Part shown: positions 25,310 through 34,099 of the stretch, piece after piece | Layout of the letters: each line of letters begins with the position of its first letter | How positions within the stretch are numbered: position 1 is the stretch's first letter | Assembly: GCA_944321495.1 (NCBI GenBank) | Contig: CALULP010000006.1 | Span: 1-64,000, forward strand | Length of the DNA: 64,000 bases | Origin: an uncultured Bacteroides sp. | GTDB taxonomy: Bacteria > Bacteroidota > Bacteroidia > Bacteroidales > Bacteroidaceae | Direction: 5' to 3' | The notes under the pieces: model-generated | Database searches by the model: none | What the model was told of the DNA's origin: nothing | Seen by the model: only the letters and a program-made list of their open reading frames with translations | Made by a program: the position numbers and the translations under genes

Positions 25310-27250
25310 TTATATATCAAACTTGGACAATAACTTCAAGATGCGCAGCATCTCGGCCACATTCATGGCAAACGAGACAGCCCCTCTGCCCACGAACGGC
25401 GGGTTCCCGTCGAACAGTTCGGGAAGGGTACCGATGCAGTGGCAAGTCATCTCGTCCTCCATGCCTATCAGTTGGCGCTCGATGAACGACACGCCGCTCA
25501 TCTTGTAAACGCGCAAGTAAGCCTCAATGTAGAAGCCCATCAGCCAGGGCCACGCCGTGCCTTGGTGGTACGCATAGTCCCGTTGCGTCTGCGGACCCAC
25601 GTAGTTCGGATTGTAGCCTCCGCTCTTGGGGCTGAGGGTGCGCAATCCTTTCGGGGTAAGCAGTTCCTTGGTGGTGATGTCGAGCACCTGTTTCCGTTGC
25701 ATGCGGTCCAAGGGCGAATAATCGAACGCAGCGGCGAATATCATGTTGGGGCGCACGCTCCAGTCCATCATATAACCATCTACGTAGTCGAACAGATAAC
25801 CGTATTCGTTGCGGAAAGTAGCCAGGAACGATTCACCCGTCACTTGGGCTTGCTCTTCCAGCGTATCTGCCAGATGGGAGTTGCCCCCTTCGCGCACCAT
25901 GTCGGCCACGAAGCGCAGGGCATTGTACCACAGGGCATTGATTTCCACCACGTAGCCCGTGCGCGGAATCACCGGGCGCCCGTTGACCGTGGAGTTCATC
26001 CAGGTCACAGCCTTTTCAATGCCATTGGTGTAAAGCAGCCCGTTGTCATGCAGGAACAGGTTGTCGTGTTTCCGGTCGAGGATATAGTCCAATATATCCT
26101 CCATCAGTTTGCCATACATTTCGCGGCAACGCTCGCGGGAAGTGAACTTGGCATATTGCTGCAACGTCCAGATGGCCCACAGCAGGATGTCCGGGTGCTC
26201 CATCTCGTAAATCTTATAGGTCACCGGCTCGCCGTTCATGTATTGGCGGATGGCTTTTTCGGCGGTCTTCATCACGTCCTCGAACTCGTCCTGCTCGCCG
26301 ATGGCAAGGGTCAGGCCCGGCAGGGAGATGAACAGGTCGCGCGCACGGCACTTGAACCAAGGATAACCGGCCAGAATGTAGTGCTCGTCGCCCTGCTTGT
26401 TGTGGAACTGGTGGGCCGAGTTCTTCAGGCAGTGGTAGAAGCTGTCGCGCGGGGTGCGGTCTTCGGCCTCCGACTCGAAAATCTGCTTCAGGCGGCGGGT
26501 CGATATTTCCGAAACGCCGGCCGAGAACACGATGCTTTCGCCCTTCTTGATGTCCACCTCAAAATAGCCGGGCACGTAGAGGTCTTCATTGAAGTCGTAG
26601 CCCCGCTCCTGTTCCTTGGGGTACTCGATGCCCCGGTACCAGTCGGGCTGGAAGTGGAATTCGTTTTTCTTGTTCAGCTGCATGTACAGTTCCGGATAGC
26701 CGGGATACATGCAGGTCTTGATGCCGTTTTCCACCTCCTGGTAGTCACGGCTTGCCTGAGGATTCTCGTGCGTATATTCGCGGACACTGCGGAATGCCAG
26801 GAACGGGCGGAAACGCAACGTCGTGGCAGAATGCGCATCAACCAAGGTGTAGCGGATGAGGATGCGGTTTTCATGGTGCACGAAGATTTTTTCCTTACGG
26901 AGGATAACGCCTCCCACGCGGTAAGTGGTTGCAGGGATGTGTTCGCAGTCAAACTCACGGATGTATTTGTGACCGTTGGGGCTGAAGTGGCCGCCCCCGT
27001 ACTTGTGCAGGCCCAAGTTGAACTCGGCGCCGTGCTGGATGACCGTCTCGTCCAAGGAAGAAAGCAAGACGTGGTTTTCGTCATCCAGGTTGGGGACGGG
27101 AATCACCAACAAACCGTGATATTTACGCGTATTACAATCTACAATCGTCGTACAATGATAGGCCCCCGAACGGTTGGTGCGAAGAACCTCCCTTGGCAAA
27201 GCTTCCTCGAGGTTGTTCATCAGGGTCTTGTCAAATCGTAAATAACTCAT
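25310..27250 (-). CDS. glycogen debranching enzyme (amylo-alpha-1,6-glucosidase)
   Basis: 646 residues: an N-terminal GDE_N domain (residues 1 to about 240, with NTRKYHGLLV) and a C-terminal (alpha/alpha)6 amylo-1,6-glucosidase domain with AGYPWFKCRARDLFISLPGL. The acid/base region of the family is near YNPNYVGPQTQRDYAYHQGT. It removes alpha-1,6 branch stubs. It is the first gene of the debranching-GT4-GH57 operon, driven by a well-formed promoter about 90 bp upstream. Confidence 0.92.
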   Translation of the reverse strand: MSYLRFDKTLMNNLEEALPREVLRTNRSGAYHCTTIVDCNTRKYHGLLVIPVPNLDDENHVLLSSLDETVIQHGAEFNLGLHKYGGGHFSPNGHKYIREFDCEHIPATTYRVGGVILRKEKIFVHHENRILIRYTLVDAHSATTLRFRPFLAFRSVREYTHENPQASRDYQEVENGIKTCMYPGYPELYMQLNKKNEFHFQPDWYRGIEYPKEQERGYDFNEDLYVPGYFEVDIKKGESIVFSAGVSEISTRRLKQIFESEAEDRTPRDSFYHCLKNSAHQFHNKQGDEHYILAGYPWFKCRARDLFISLPGLTLAIGEQDEFEDVMKTAEKAIRQYMNGEPVTYKIYEMEHPDILLWAIWTLQQYAKFTSRERCREMYGKLMEDILDYILDRKHDNLFLHDNGLLYTNGIEKAVTWMNSTVNGRPVIPRTGYVVEINALWYNALRFVADMVREGGNSHLADTLEEQAQVTGESFLATFRNEYGYLFDYVDGYMMDWSVRPNMIFAAAFDYSPLDRMQRKQVLDITTKELLTPKGLRTLSPKSGGYNPNYVGPQTQRDYAYHQGTAWPWLMGFYIEAYLRVYKMSGVSFIERQLIGMEDEMTCHCIGTLPELFDGNPPFVGRGAVSFAMNVAEMLRILKLLSKFDI

Positions 27251-27341
27251 AGTTTTATTTATTTTAAAGGTTAATTATTCAGGTCGTGTGCCCGGAAAAC
27301 GGGAAGTGCAAAGGTTGCCCTTACGTGTCCCATAGCACTGC

Positions 27342-27371
27342 CAAAAATACGAAATAATGATTAGTTGCAAA
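27342..27371 (-). promoter_or_regulatory. promoter for the debranching-GT4-GH57 operon
   Basis: On the minus strand TTTG (27371-27368) is followed after 18 bp by TATTTTTG (27349-27342). A leader of roughly 85 nt precedes the start at 27250. Confidence 0.65.
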
Positions 27372-27438
27372 ATAATTTATCATGTTTTTTTCGCATTCCG
27401 CCGAAAATATCGTACTATTGCGCCAAAATCCCTGCAAA

Positions 27439-28170
27439 ATGAAACCCGACCTGCAACGCATCATCGCCTCGGCCATCATTCCGGCCTTCCTGGTCTTCAT
27501 CATGTACGCGCTGGAGGTACTGGAAACGGGCATGGACTGGGATTTCACCCCGCTGGGCGTCTACCCGCGCGAGCAACGGGGCGTGTTCGGCATCTTTGCC
27601 CACCCGCTGGTGCACACCAGTTTCCGCCACCTGGCCGCCAACACGTTGCCGTTTTTCTTCCTGTCGTGGTGCCTGTTCTATTTTTACCGGGGCATTGCCC
27701 CCTACATCCTGTACGCCATCTGGATAGGCTGCGGCATCCTGACCTTCGCCATCGGCAAGCCGGGCTGGCACGTGGGGGCGAGCGGCATCATCTACGGGCT
27801 GGCATTCTTCCTGTTCTTCAGCGGGCTGCTGCGGAAGCACGTCCCCCTGGTGGCCATATCCCTGCTCATCACCTTCCTGTATGGCGGGCTGGTGTGGAAC
27901 ATGTTCCCGCAATTCGCCAAGCCCACCACCTCGTGGGAGGGACACCTCAGCGGGGCGATAGCCGGCACCCTGTGCGCCTTCGCCTTCAAGGGGCAGGGGC
28001 CGCAGCGGCGCGACCCGTTTGAGGAGGAAGAACCGACGGAAGAGGGAGGAGAAGACGAAGCGGAGGAGGCGCAACAGGAAGCCGGCACGGCCGACGGTAC
28101 CGGGAACGATGCCGGAGAAAATCCGCCCCCGGCAACTCAGCGTTCCGACGCCGGCCAAACAGCGAAGTAA
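27439..28170 (+). CDS. rhomboid-family intramembrane serine protease
   Basis: 243 residues, about six membrane helices. The catalytic serine is S115 in GASGIIYG and the partner histidine H169 in EGHLSG, both in the expected helices; HPLVHTSFRHLAAN is the conserved loop region. After about residue 180 the protein becomes a disordered acidic tail rich in glutamate. The last codons (GCG AAG TAA) lie inside a 22-bp repeat unit, so the repeat supplies the stop. The ATG at 27439 avoids an unlikely upstream extension. Confidence 0.88.
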   Translation: MKPDLQRIIASAIIPAFLVFIMYALEVLETGMDWDFTPLGVYPREQRGVFGIFAHPLVHTSFRHLAANTLPFFFLSWCLFYFYRGIAPYILYAIWIGCGILTFAIGKPGWHVGASGIIYGLAFFLFFSGLLRKHVPLVAISLLITFLYGGLVWNMFPQFAKPTTSWEGHLSGAIAGTLCAFAFKGQGPQRRDPFEEEEPTEEGGEDEAEEAQQEAGTADGTGNDAGENPPPATQRSDAGQTAK

Positions 28171-28223
28171 CGCCAGTAAGGTAGCGATGTATCACTGGCA
28201 GGGTAGCGATGCGGCGCCAGTAA
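28158..28223 (+). repeat. 22-bp tandem repeat, three units (locus C), overlapping the rhomboid stop codon
   Basis: Units at 28158-28179, 28180-28201 and 28202-28223. The last two begin GGTAGCGATG, and units 1 and 3 contain ACGCCAGTAA or GCGCCAGTAA. The first unit runs across the rhomboid stop codon at 28168-28170. Confidence 0.88.
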
Positions 28224-28258
28224 AACAGAGGAACAACAAGCTATTGAAAAGGAACAGG

Positions 28259-29287
28259 CTACGACAACCTGAAAATGTAAAGGGTGATTTTTTCGTCATG
28301 CTCAAGCCCCACGCCATAAAGGGCGGTATTGTCCGGCGTGACCGCTATTTTCGACACCTCCCGGTCCAATACATATTTGCGATAAGGCAAGCCGTCGGGG
28401 GTAAAAACCTGTATTTCAAAAAATCCGCCCTGCCATTCAGCAGCAAGATGGTCGGAGAACAACGCATAGAACTTGTCGTCAGAAGCGACAAGCGACCGAT
28501 AACCCACGCGGGTAGTAAGCGACAAAGTAGGTACCTGCCGGCCTGCATTCAGCACGGCATAATCCATTTCATACGATTCAACGCGGGACGTATGGGCGAT
28601 GGAATGGTCTGACACTGTAAAAAAATCTATCCCGCCGTCATACACCAACGTCCGGGCAAAATGATGCCCGTCCGGCAACACAGCCAGGAATCCGGTGCAA
28701 GCCAGCGCATGCGTGAAGTCGGAAACACCCTGAGGTTTGGCCGGATAATACCGGAGAGAATCGAGCAAAGCGCCCCCGGCATCAAGCAGCCCGTAACTAT
28801 AGCCTTGCGTGACAGGCAGATACAATACCTCTCCCCCGGGAAGCACGACCGCATCATCAAACAACCTCAACGACGATGCCAGCGGCGACAGGTGCAGGAC
28901 ACTGTCTGTCCGGTCTATTCTGCTCACGATGCCCTTACGCGCATCATAAATCAAGGTATGCCCGCCTATCCGGTGCATCGAAGTGATTTCAAGCACTTCA
29001 TCGGGGCCGTCGCCCATGCCGATTCCTTTTGCGCAGCATTGTCCTGAGGAAGACAGCAGACGGACCAAGTCCTCCGACCGTCCGTCTTCTACCATCCATA
29101 TTGAATCTTCGGAAGAAACAATCTTCACCGGATTAAGGATATCATACGTTTCAATGTCGACAGAATCAACGGCAACCAAGTTTTCCATCTGCCCGAACTT
29201 TACAGGCAAAACCTTATTATGCCCCGCATCACACGAAAAGAACACAAGGCATAACAAGCATATTGTTAAGATATTAAACGATTTCAT
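28259..29287 (-). CDS. 6-bladed beta-propeller lipoprotein (BF3164-like)
   Basis: 342 residues with a lipoprotein signal (CLLCLVFFSC, lipid Cys at about residue 19). It has the BF3164-like pattern: opening VKIVSSEDSIWMVEDGRS, then GIGMGDGPDEVLEI (equivalent to the GxGPxE motif of the family), and blade-like repeats to LYGVGLEHDEKITLYIF. Function unknown; expected on the envelope. It is one of three members in this window and stands alone, divergent from trkH. Confidence 0.85.
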   Translation of the reverse strand: MKSFNILTICLLCLVFFSCDAGHNKVLPVKFGQMENLVAVDSVDIETYDILNPVKIVSSEDSIWMVEDGRSEDLVRLLSSSGQCCAKGIGMGDGPDEVLEITSMHRIGGHTLIYDARKGIVSRIDRTDSVLHLSPLASSLRLFDDAVVLPGGEVLYLPVTQGYSYGLLDAGGALLDSLRYYPAKPQGVSDFTHALACTGFLAVLPDGHHFARTLVYDGGIDFFTVSDHSIAHTSRVESYEMDYAVLNAGRQVPTLSLTTRVGYRSLVASDDKFYALFSDHLAAEWQGGFFEIQVFTPDGLPYRKYVLDREVSKIAVTPDNTALYGVGLEHDEKITLYIFRLS

Positions 29288-29320
29288 TGTCCCGGATATT
29301 GATTTTTCCCTTTGCCGTTA

Positions 29321-29328
29321 CAAATTTA
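29321..29328 (-). promoter_or_regulatory. -7 element for the propeller lipoprotein gene
   Basis: Minus-strand TAAATTTG, 34 bp upstream of the start at 29287; possible TTTG partners lie 14 or 23 bp away, neither ideal. Confidence 0.4.
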
Positions 29329-29529
29329 CGAGTCTTTTCTTACAAATGCCCCAAACATGAAGCAAATAATGAATGCCGCTACAGAAACGGGGGACTTACC
29401 TCAAGTCCGACCTGTCATACCAGAGATTATCCTTGAAATTTGTTGGTTATTTCCCTTAATGGGCGTATATTCGCGGCGCGTGGCCGCATGTGCCACGGCA
29501 TTTATACCATAATTAAGTATATAACAGCT

Positions 29530-31020
29530 ATGCTTGAATATGCCAATCAACGGAAAGGGAACAAACGCTTCATCAACGGACGGATGATTTGCCGGGTGCT
29601 GGGCGTGTTGCTCATGATAGAGGTACTGATGTTTCTGGGCTGCGCCGGCGTGTCGTGGTTCTACGCCGAGGGCGACGCGGCATGCTTCCTGTGGTCGGCC
29701 GCCATCACCACCGCAGCCGCCGGACTGCTGGTCTTGGCCGGACGCAAGGCGGAAAGGCGGCTGGGCAAGCGCGACGGCTACTGCATCGCCTCGCTGACGT
29801 GGATATTGTTCACCCTGTTCGGGATGCTGCCTTTCTACATCGGCGGGAGCGTGGACAACATTACCGAGGCGTTCTTCGAAACCATGTCGGGCTTCACCAC
29901 CACGGGAGCCACCATCATGGACGACATCGACACGCAGACGCACGCCATCCTTTTCTGGCGCGCGCTGACGCACTGGATTGGCGGACTGGGTATCGTGTGC
30001 TTCGCCATCGCCATCCTGCCCTTCTTCGGGGAGGGAAGCCTGCAGATGTTTTCCGCCGAGGCCGTGGGCGTCACCCACGACAAGATACACCCCAAAATAA
30101 ACACCATGACCCGCTGGATTTGGACCATCTACCTGATACTTACCGTCAGCGAGACGCTCCTTCTGCGCATGGGCGGCATGGGCTGGTTCGACGCCGTCTG
30201 CCAGACGTTTTCCACCGTCGCCACGGGGGGATTCTCCACCAAGCAGGCCAGCATAGCCTACTGGGATTCACCGTTCATCGAGTACGTCATCGCCGTATTC
30301 ATGATACTGTCCGGCATCAATTTCTCGCTGTATTTCTCCTGCCTCAAGGGAAAGGCGGGCAAGATATGGCACGACGAAGAAACACGCTGGTTCCTCACCT
30401 CCATCCTGATACTGACGGTCATCATTACCGCCGCCTTGGTGCTGACTGACAGATACGGACTGGAAGAGGCCTTCCGCAACGCTTTCTTCCAGGTGGCCAC
30501 GGCCCATTCTTCCACCGGCTTCTCTACCGACGACTACATGCTATGGCCGCCCTTCACCTGGATGCTGGTCATATATGCCATGCTGGCCGGAGGCTGCACG
30601 GGCTCTACTGCCGGCGGCATCAAGAACCTGCGCCTGCTCATCTTCTCCAAAGGCATCCGCAACAACTTCAGCAAGATGCTGCACCCCAACGCCATACTTC
30701 CCATACGCGTCAACCGCCAGGCCATACAGTCCGGCGTGGTGCTCACCGTAGGCATTTTCGTTGCGCTCTATCTACTTTGCATCCTTGTGGGGTGGACTGC
30801 CATGATGCTGGTGGGGGTAGGTTTCGAGGAAGCTTTCAGCGTGTCCGTAGCCAGCATGGGCAACGCCGGCATCGCGCTGGGCGAGTTCGGCCCGGCCTAT
30901 TCCTGGAGCGGGCTGCCCGATGCCGCCAAGTGGATCAGCTCTTCCCTGATGTTTTTGGGCCGATTGGAGATGTTCGCAGTCATGCTGCTGTTCTACTCCG
31001 CGTTCTGGAGAAGCCGGTAA
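29530..31020 (+). CDS. trkH: TrkH-family potassium uptake protein
   Basis: 496 residues with about ten hydrophobic helices. The selectivity-filter loops of the TrkH/KtrB family are visible as TMSGFTTTGATIMDD, STVATGGFSTKQASI, ATAHSSTGFSTDDY and SVASMGNAGIALGEF, each with the critical glycine. It imports K+ across the inner membrane, normally with a TrkA-type regulator that is not encoded nearby. The ATG at 29530 is chosen because upstream in-frame codons are not conserved-looking. Confidence 0.92.
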   Translation: MLEYANQRKGNKRFINGRMICRVLGVLLMIEVLMFLGCAGVSWFYAEGDAACFLWSAAITTAAAGLLVLAGRKAERRLGKRDGYCIASLTWILFTLFGMLPFYIGGSVDNITEAFFETMSGFTTTGATIMDDIDTQTHAILFWRALTHWIGGLGIVCFAIAILPFFGEGSLQMFSAEAVGVTHDKIHPKINTMTRWIWTIYLILTVSETLLLRMGGMGWFDAVCQTFSTVATGGFSTKQASIAYWDSPFIEYVIAVFMILSGINFSLYFSCLKGKAGKIWHDEETRWFLTSILILTVIITAALVLTDRYGLEEAFRNAFFQVATAHSSTGFSTDDYMLWPPFTWMLVIYAMLAGGCTGSTAGGIKNLRLLIFSKGIRNNFSKMLHPNAILPIRVNRQAIQSGVVLTVGIFVALYLLCILVGWTAMMLVGVGFEEAFSVSVASMGNAGIALGEFGPAYSWSGLPDAAKWISSSLMFLGRLEMFAVMLLFYSAFWRSR

Positions 31021-31033
31021 GCCCTTAGCCGCA

Positions 31034-31630
31034 TCAGGCGCCCAAGTGCTTCATCAGCATGGAAATATTCGCCATGAACAGCTTGACCGAAATAGCCAGC
31101 AGGATGATGCCGAAAAACTTGCGGATGATGTAGATGCCGCCTTTGCCCAGGAAGCGTTCGATGCGCCCCGTCATGCTCACCACGATGTACACCCACACCA
31201 TGTTCAGCACCAAGGCGATGACAATATTGATGCTGGCATACTCCGCCCGCAGCGAAAGCAGCGTGGTGAACGCCCCCGCCCCTGCCAGCAAAGGAAACAC
31301 CAGCGGCACCAGCGTAGCCTCCTTGATGGGGCCCTGGTTCTTGAAAATCTCAATGTCGAGAATCATTTCCAGCGACATCAGGAAGATGACCACGGCGCCC
31401 GCCACGGCAAACGACTCAATGTCGACATGGAACAGCTTCAGCATCATGTCGCCCACATAAAAGAACCCCAACAGCAAGGCAAACGATATCAGGGTAGCCT
31501 TCAAGGCATTCACTTCCTTGCCTTTCTCTTTCAGACTGATGATGATGGGGATGGCGCCGATAATGTCTATCACGGCAAACAACACGATGAATGCACTGAA
31601 CATCTGCTGGAAATCGAAAGCTGCAAACAT
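31034..31630 (-). CDS. MarC-family integral membrane protein
   Basis: 198 residues with six predicted helices. The N-terminal FIVLFAVIDIIGAIPIIISL and the later PLVFPLLAGAGAFTTLLSL are MarC hallmarks. Despite the name, the family has no proven antibiotic-resistance role; transport function is unknown. The gene is convergent with trkH (13 bp between the stops) and is preceded by a recognisable promoter. Confidence 0.88.
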   Translation of the reverse strand: MFAAFDFQQMFSAFIVLFAVIDIIGAIPIIISLKEKGKEVNALKATLISFALLLGFFYVGDMMLKLFHVDIESFAVAGAVVIFLMSLEMILDIEIFKNQGPIKEATLVPLVFPLLAGAGAFTTLLSLRAEYASINIVIALVLNMVWVYIVVSMTGRIERFLGKGGIYIIRKFFGIILLAISVKLFMANISMLMKHLGA

Positions 31631-31656
31631 AACAAAATCCTCCTTCGTTTAACGCC

Positions 31657-31689
31657 GCAAAGATACGCCTTTTCCACCTATCCGGCAAG
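31657..31689 (-). promoter_or_regulatory. promoter for marC-like gene
   Basis: Minus-strand CTTG (31689-31686), 20 bp, TATCTTTGC (31665-31657), 27 bp upstream of the start. Confidence 0.65.
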
Positions 31690-31779
31690 CAGGCAAAGGG
31701 GATAGCGACACTTTCTTTAAGAAAAGATAAAAAAAGCAAAAAGGCAAAAGGGGCGGTTACGGCACGCCGCGATATTACC

Positions 31780-31788
31780 TACTTTTGC
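31780..31788 (+). promoter_or_regulatory. -7 element for the Crp/Fnr regulator gene
   Basis: TACTTTTGC, 28 bp before the ATG at 31817; no clear TTTG partner. Confidence 0.5.
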
Positions 31789-31816
31789 CGGAAAAACGGG
31801 ATAATAGGATTGACGT

Positions 31817-32494
31817 ATGGACACCATGTTCGACACTCTGTTGCAACTGCCCCTCTTCCAAGGGCTTGCACACGAAGATTTCACCAACATACTCGCCAAG
31901 GTAAAACTGCACTTCACCAAACACAAGGCAGGCAGCGTCCTCGCCACGGCGGAAGACGACTGCACACAACTCATATTCATCCTGAAAGGCGAGGTTGCCA
32001 TGCAAACCACGGAACGCCACGGCACGTACAGCCTCATCGAATACCTGCAGGCGCCAGCCTTGCTGGAACCGCAGTCCATGTTCGGCATGCACACCCGTCA
32101 TGCCTCCACTTATACCGTCGCCAGCGACGAGGTCCATGCAGTAAGCATCAGTAAGGATTTTGTGTTGAAAGAGCTGTGGCAGTACGACATTTTCCGGCTC
32201 AACTTCACCAACATCATCAGCAACCGGGCACAAAGCCTGAAAGCCCGCCTGTGGATGCCCGTCCCCGACGATACCGAAGGCCGCATCGTGCACTTCATCT
32301 GCCAGCGCTGCGAACAGAGCAACGGGAAGAAAGCCTTGAAAATCAAAATGGAAGAACTGGCAAGAATCACCAACGACACACGCCTGTCCATCTCGAAAGC
32401 GCTGAACAAGATGCAGCAAGACGGATGGATAGAACTGCACCGGGGCGAAATCGTCATTCCCGAACTGAAACTGCTAACCGAAAACTGTCTATGA
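31817..32494 (+). CDS. Crp/Fnr-family transcriptional regulator
   Basis: 225 residues. The N-terminal two thirds are the cyclic-nucleotide-binding-like beta barrel (HKAGSVLATAEDDCTQLIFILKGEV), without the cysteines of an Fnr iron-sulfur cluster. The C-terminal winged helix is KMEELARITNDTRLSISKALNKMQQDGWIEL (recognition helix around RLSISKALNKM). The ligand is unknown. Its stop overlaps the start of an EamA transporter gene (ATGA), so it may control or be co-expressed with that exporter. An alternative start is the ATG at 31826. Confidence 0.87.
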   Translation: MDTMFDTLLQLPLFQGLAHEDFTNILAKVKLHFTKHKAGSVLATAEDDCTQLIFILKGEVAMQTTERHGTYSLIEYLQAPALLEPQSMFGMHTRHASTYTVASDEVHAVSISKDFVLKELWQYDIFRLNFTNIISNRAQSLKARLWMPVPDDTEGRIVHFICQRCEQSNGKKALKIKMEELARITNDTRLSISKALNKMQQDGWIELHRGEIVIPELKLLTENCL

Positions 32495-33423
32495 GCGAAA
32501 AGACCAAAGGCTACCTGCTGGCCGTCATCGCCGCCGCCACTTATGGCATGAACCCCTTGTTTGCCCTGCCCCTGTACCAGGACGGCATGAACCCCGACTC
32601 CGTACTGTTTTTCCGCTACCTGTTTGCCATCCCTTTGGTGGCAGCCATGATCAAAGGCCGCGGACGAAGCTTCAAAGTGCGGCGGGCCGAGATACTTCCC
32701 CTGGCAATACTGGGCATCATGATGGCAGTGTCGTCACTCACCCTGTTCCAGAGCTACAATTACATGGATGCGGGCATCGCCTCCACCATCCTCTTTGTCT
32801 ACCCTATCCTCGTGGCACTCATCATGGCATTGGTCTACCGGGAGAAAATCACCATCCAGACCGCCCTCTGCATACTTATGGCATTGGGAGGCATCGGCAT
32901 GCTCTACCAGGGCGGCGAGGGAGCCACCCTCAGCCTGACAGGCACGCTGCTCGTACTTGCCTCGTCCCTGAGCTATGCCATCTACATCGTAGGCGTCAAC
33001 CGCCCGGCACTGAAAGAGATGGCCACGCTGACCGTCACGTTCTACGTGCTGCTGTTCGGGGTATTGCTGTTCATTGCCCGCCTGTATCTTGACGGCGAAG
33101 TCAGCCTGCCCGGCAAGTGGTACCTGTGGGGCAACCTGCTGGCCTTGGCGGTATTCCCCACCGCCATATCCTTCCTCTGCACCACCAGCGCCATCCAGCG
33201 CATAGGCTCCACCCCCACCGCCATCCTTGGCGCGCTCGAACCGGTCACCGCCATCTTCTTCGGCATCACCGTCTTCGGCGAACGGCTTACGGCACGCGAC
33301 TGCCTGGGCATCCTCCTCATCCTGATTGCCGTCACCTTGGTCATTGCCGGTGGCAGCATCACCGCCCCCCTTGTCCGCTTCCGCAAGATGTTCCCCCGCC
33401 TGCCGCTGAGACACAGGAAATGA
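32491..33423 (+). CDS. EamA/DMT-superfamily transporter
   Basis: 310 residues, ten hydrophobic helices in two EamA repeats (first AAATYGMNPLFALPLYQ, second beginning around LTGTLLVLASSLSYAIYI). The conserved PTAISFLCTTSAIQRIGST and LEPVTAIFFGITVFGERL segments are typical of small-molecule exporters. It overlaps the Crp/Fnr gene by 4 bp. The substrate is unknown. Confidence 0.87.
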   Translation: MSEKTKGYLLAVIAAATYGMNPLFALPLYQDGMNPDSVLFFRYLFAIPLVAAMIKGRGRSFKVRRAEILPLAILGIMMAVSSLTLFQSYNYMDAGIASTILFVYPILVALIMALVYREKITIQTALCILMALGGIGMLYQGGEGATLSLTGTLLVLASSLSYAIYIVGVNRPALKEMATLTVTFYVLLFGVLLFIARLYLDGEVSLPGKWYLWGNLLALAVFPTAISFLCTTSAIQRIGSTPTAILGALEPVTAIFFGITVFGERLTARDCLGILLILIAVTLVIAGGSITAPLVRFRKMFPRLPLRHRK

Positions 33424-33467
33424 AAGGCTGTGTCCTGGCGATTCAACACATCACAAAAACCGGAACA

Positions 33468-33531
33468 TAGAAAAGGAATAAAATAGCTCCGACTTATACA
33501 AAAAAGTCGGAGCTATTTTATTCCTTTTCTA
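33468..33531. terminator. perfect 28-bp stem bidirectional terminator
   Basis: The arms 33468-33495 and 33504-33531 are exact reverse complements around an 8-nt loop, with TAGCTCCGACTT at the core and A/T-rich ends. It separates convergent EamA and barrel genes. Confidence 0.88.
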
Positions 33532-33546
33532 TCTCTTCACACTATA

Positions 33547-34062
33547 TCAGAACGTGTAATAAAATCCAAACGAAAGGTCACTACTGCTCAAACTGAGCCC
33601 CCCTCCGTTTGAACCTAAATAGTCATCGCGATAGCCCAAAAAACCAATCTTAGCCAACAGGCAAAAGTGGTCGGTCACATCAAATGCTATGCCCGGCTTA
33701 AAGCCCACCTCAAATCCATTCACATTGTCAGAACCTTTCACACCTACCGTCGAAAAGCCGAAACCACCATCTACAAACAGTTTCAACTGATCGACTGCAA
33801 AAAATGTGTAACGGGCATAAGGAGCTATTGTAAATGAATTAGCTTTCACGCCATTGGACTTAGCATGAGAGAACGACAGCAAACCGCCCACAGCCCACTT
33901 GTCGCTGAAGTTATAGCCCACCTCGGGTGCAATGCCAAAGGAGATTACATCGTCTCCGCCCCAAAAACTAAGAGATCCACCCACATACACACCTTCCTGT
34001 GCCTTGGCACTCATGGCCACCAAGGCTACAAACAAACAGATTAGCAGTTTTTTCATTTTCAT
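33547..34062 (-). CDS. small outer-membrane beta-barrel protein
   Basis: 171 residues with a signal peptide ending MSAKAQ. Alternating hydrophobic strands, a closing FGFYYTF with terminal phenylalanine, and glycine-rich turns are typical of an 8-stranded barrel of the OmpW/porin-family type common in Bacteroidetes. The function is unknown. It lies 37 bp downstream of guaA on the same strand and could be read from that transcript. Confidence 0.8.
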   Translation of the reverse strand: MKMKKLLICLFVALVAMSAKAQEGVYVGGSLSFWGGDDVISFGIAPEVGYNFSDKWAVGGLLSFSHAKSNGVKANSFTIAPYARYTFFAVDQLKLFVDGGFGFSTVGVKGSDNVNGFEVGFKPGIAFDVTDHFCLLAKIGFLGYRDDYLGSNGGGLSLSSSDLSFGFYYTF

Positions 34063-34099
34063 TCAATTTTTAGTGAAACACCTATATTTTATACGACTA

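Noticed and set aside
25439..27241. A 600-codon open frame opposite the debranching enzyme gene
   Set aside because: Shadow of a gene with a full set of catalytic motifs; no supporting motif on this strand.
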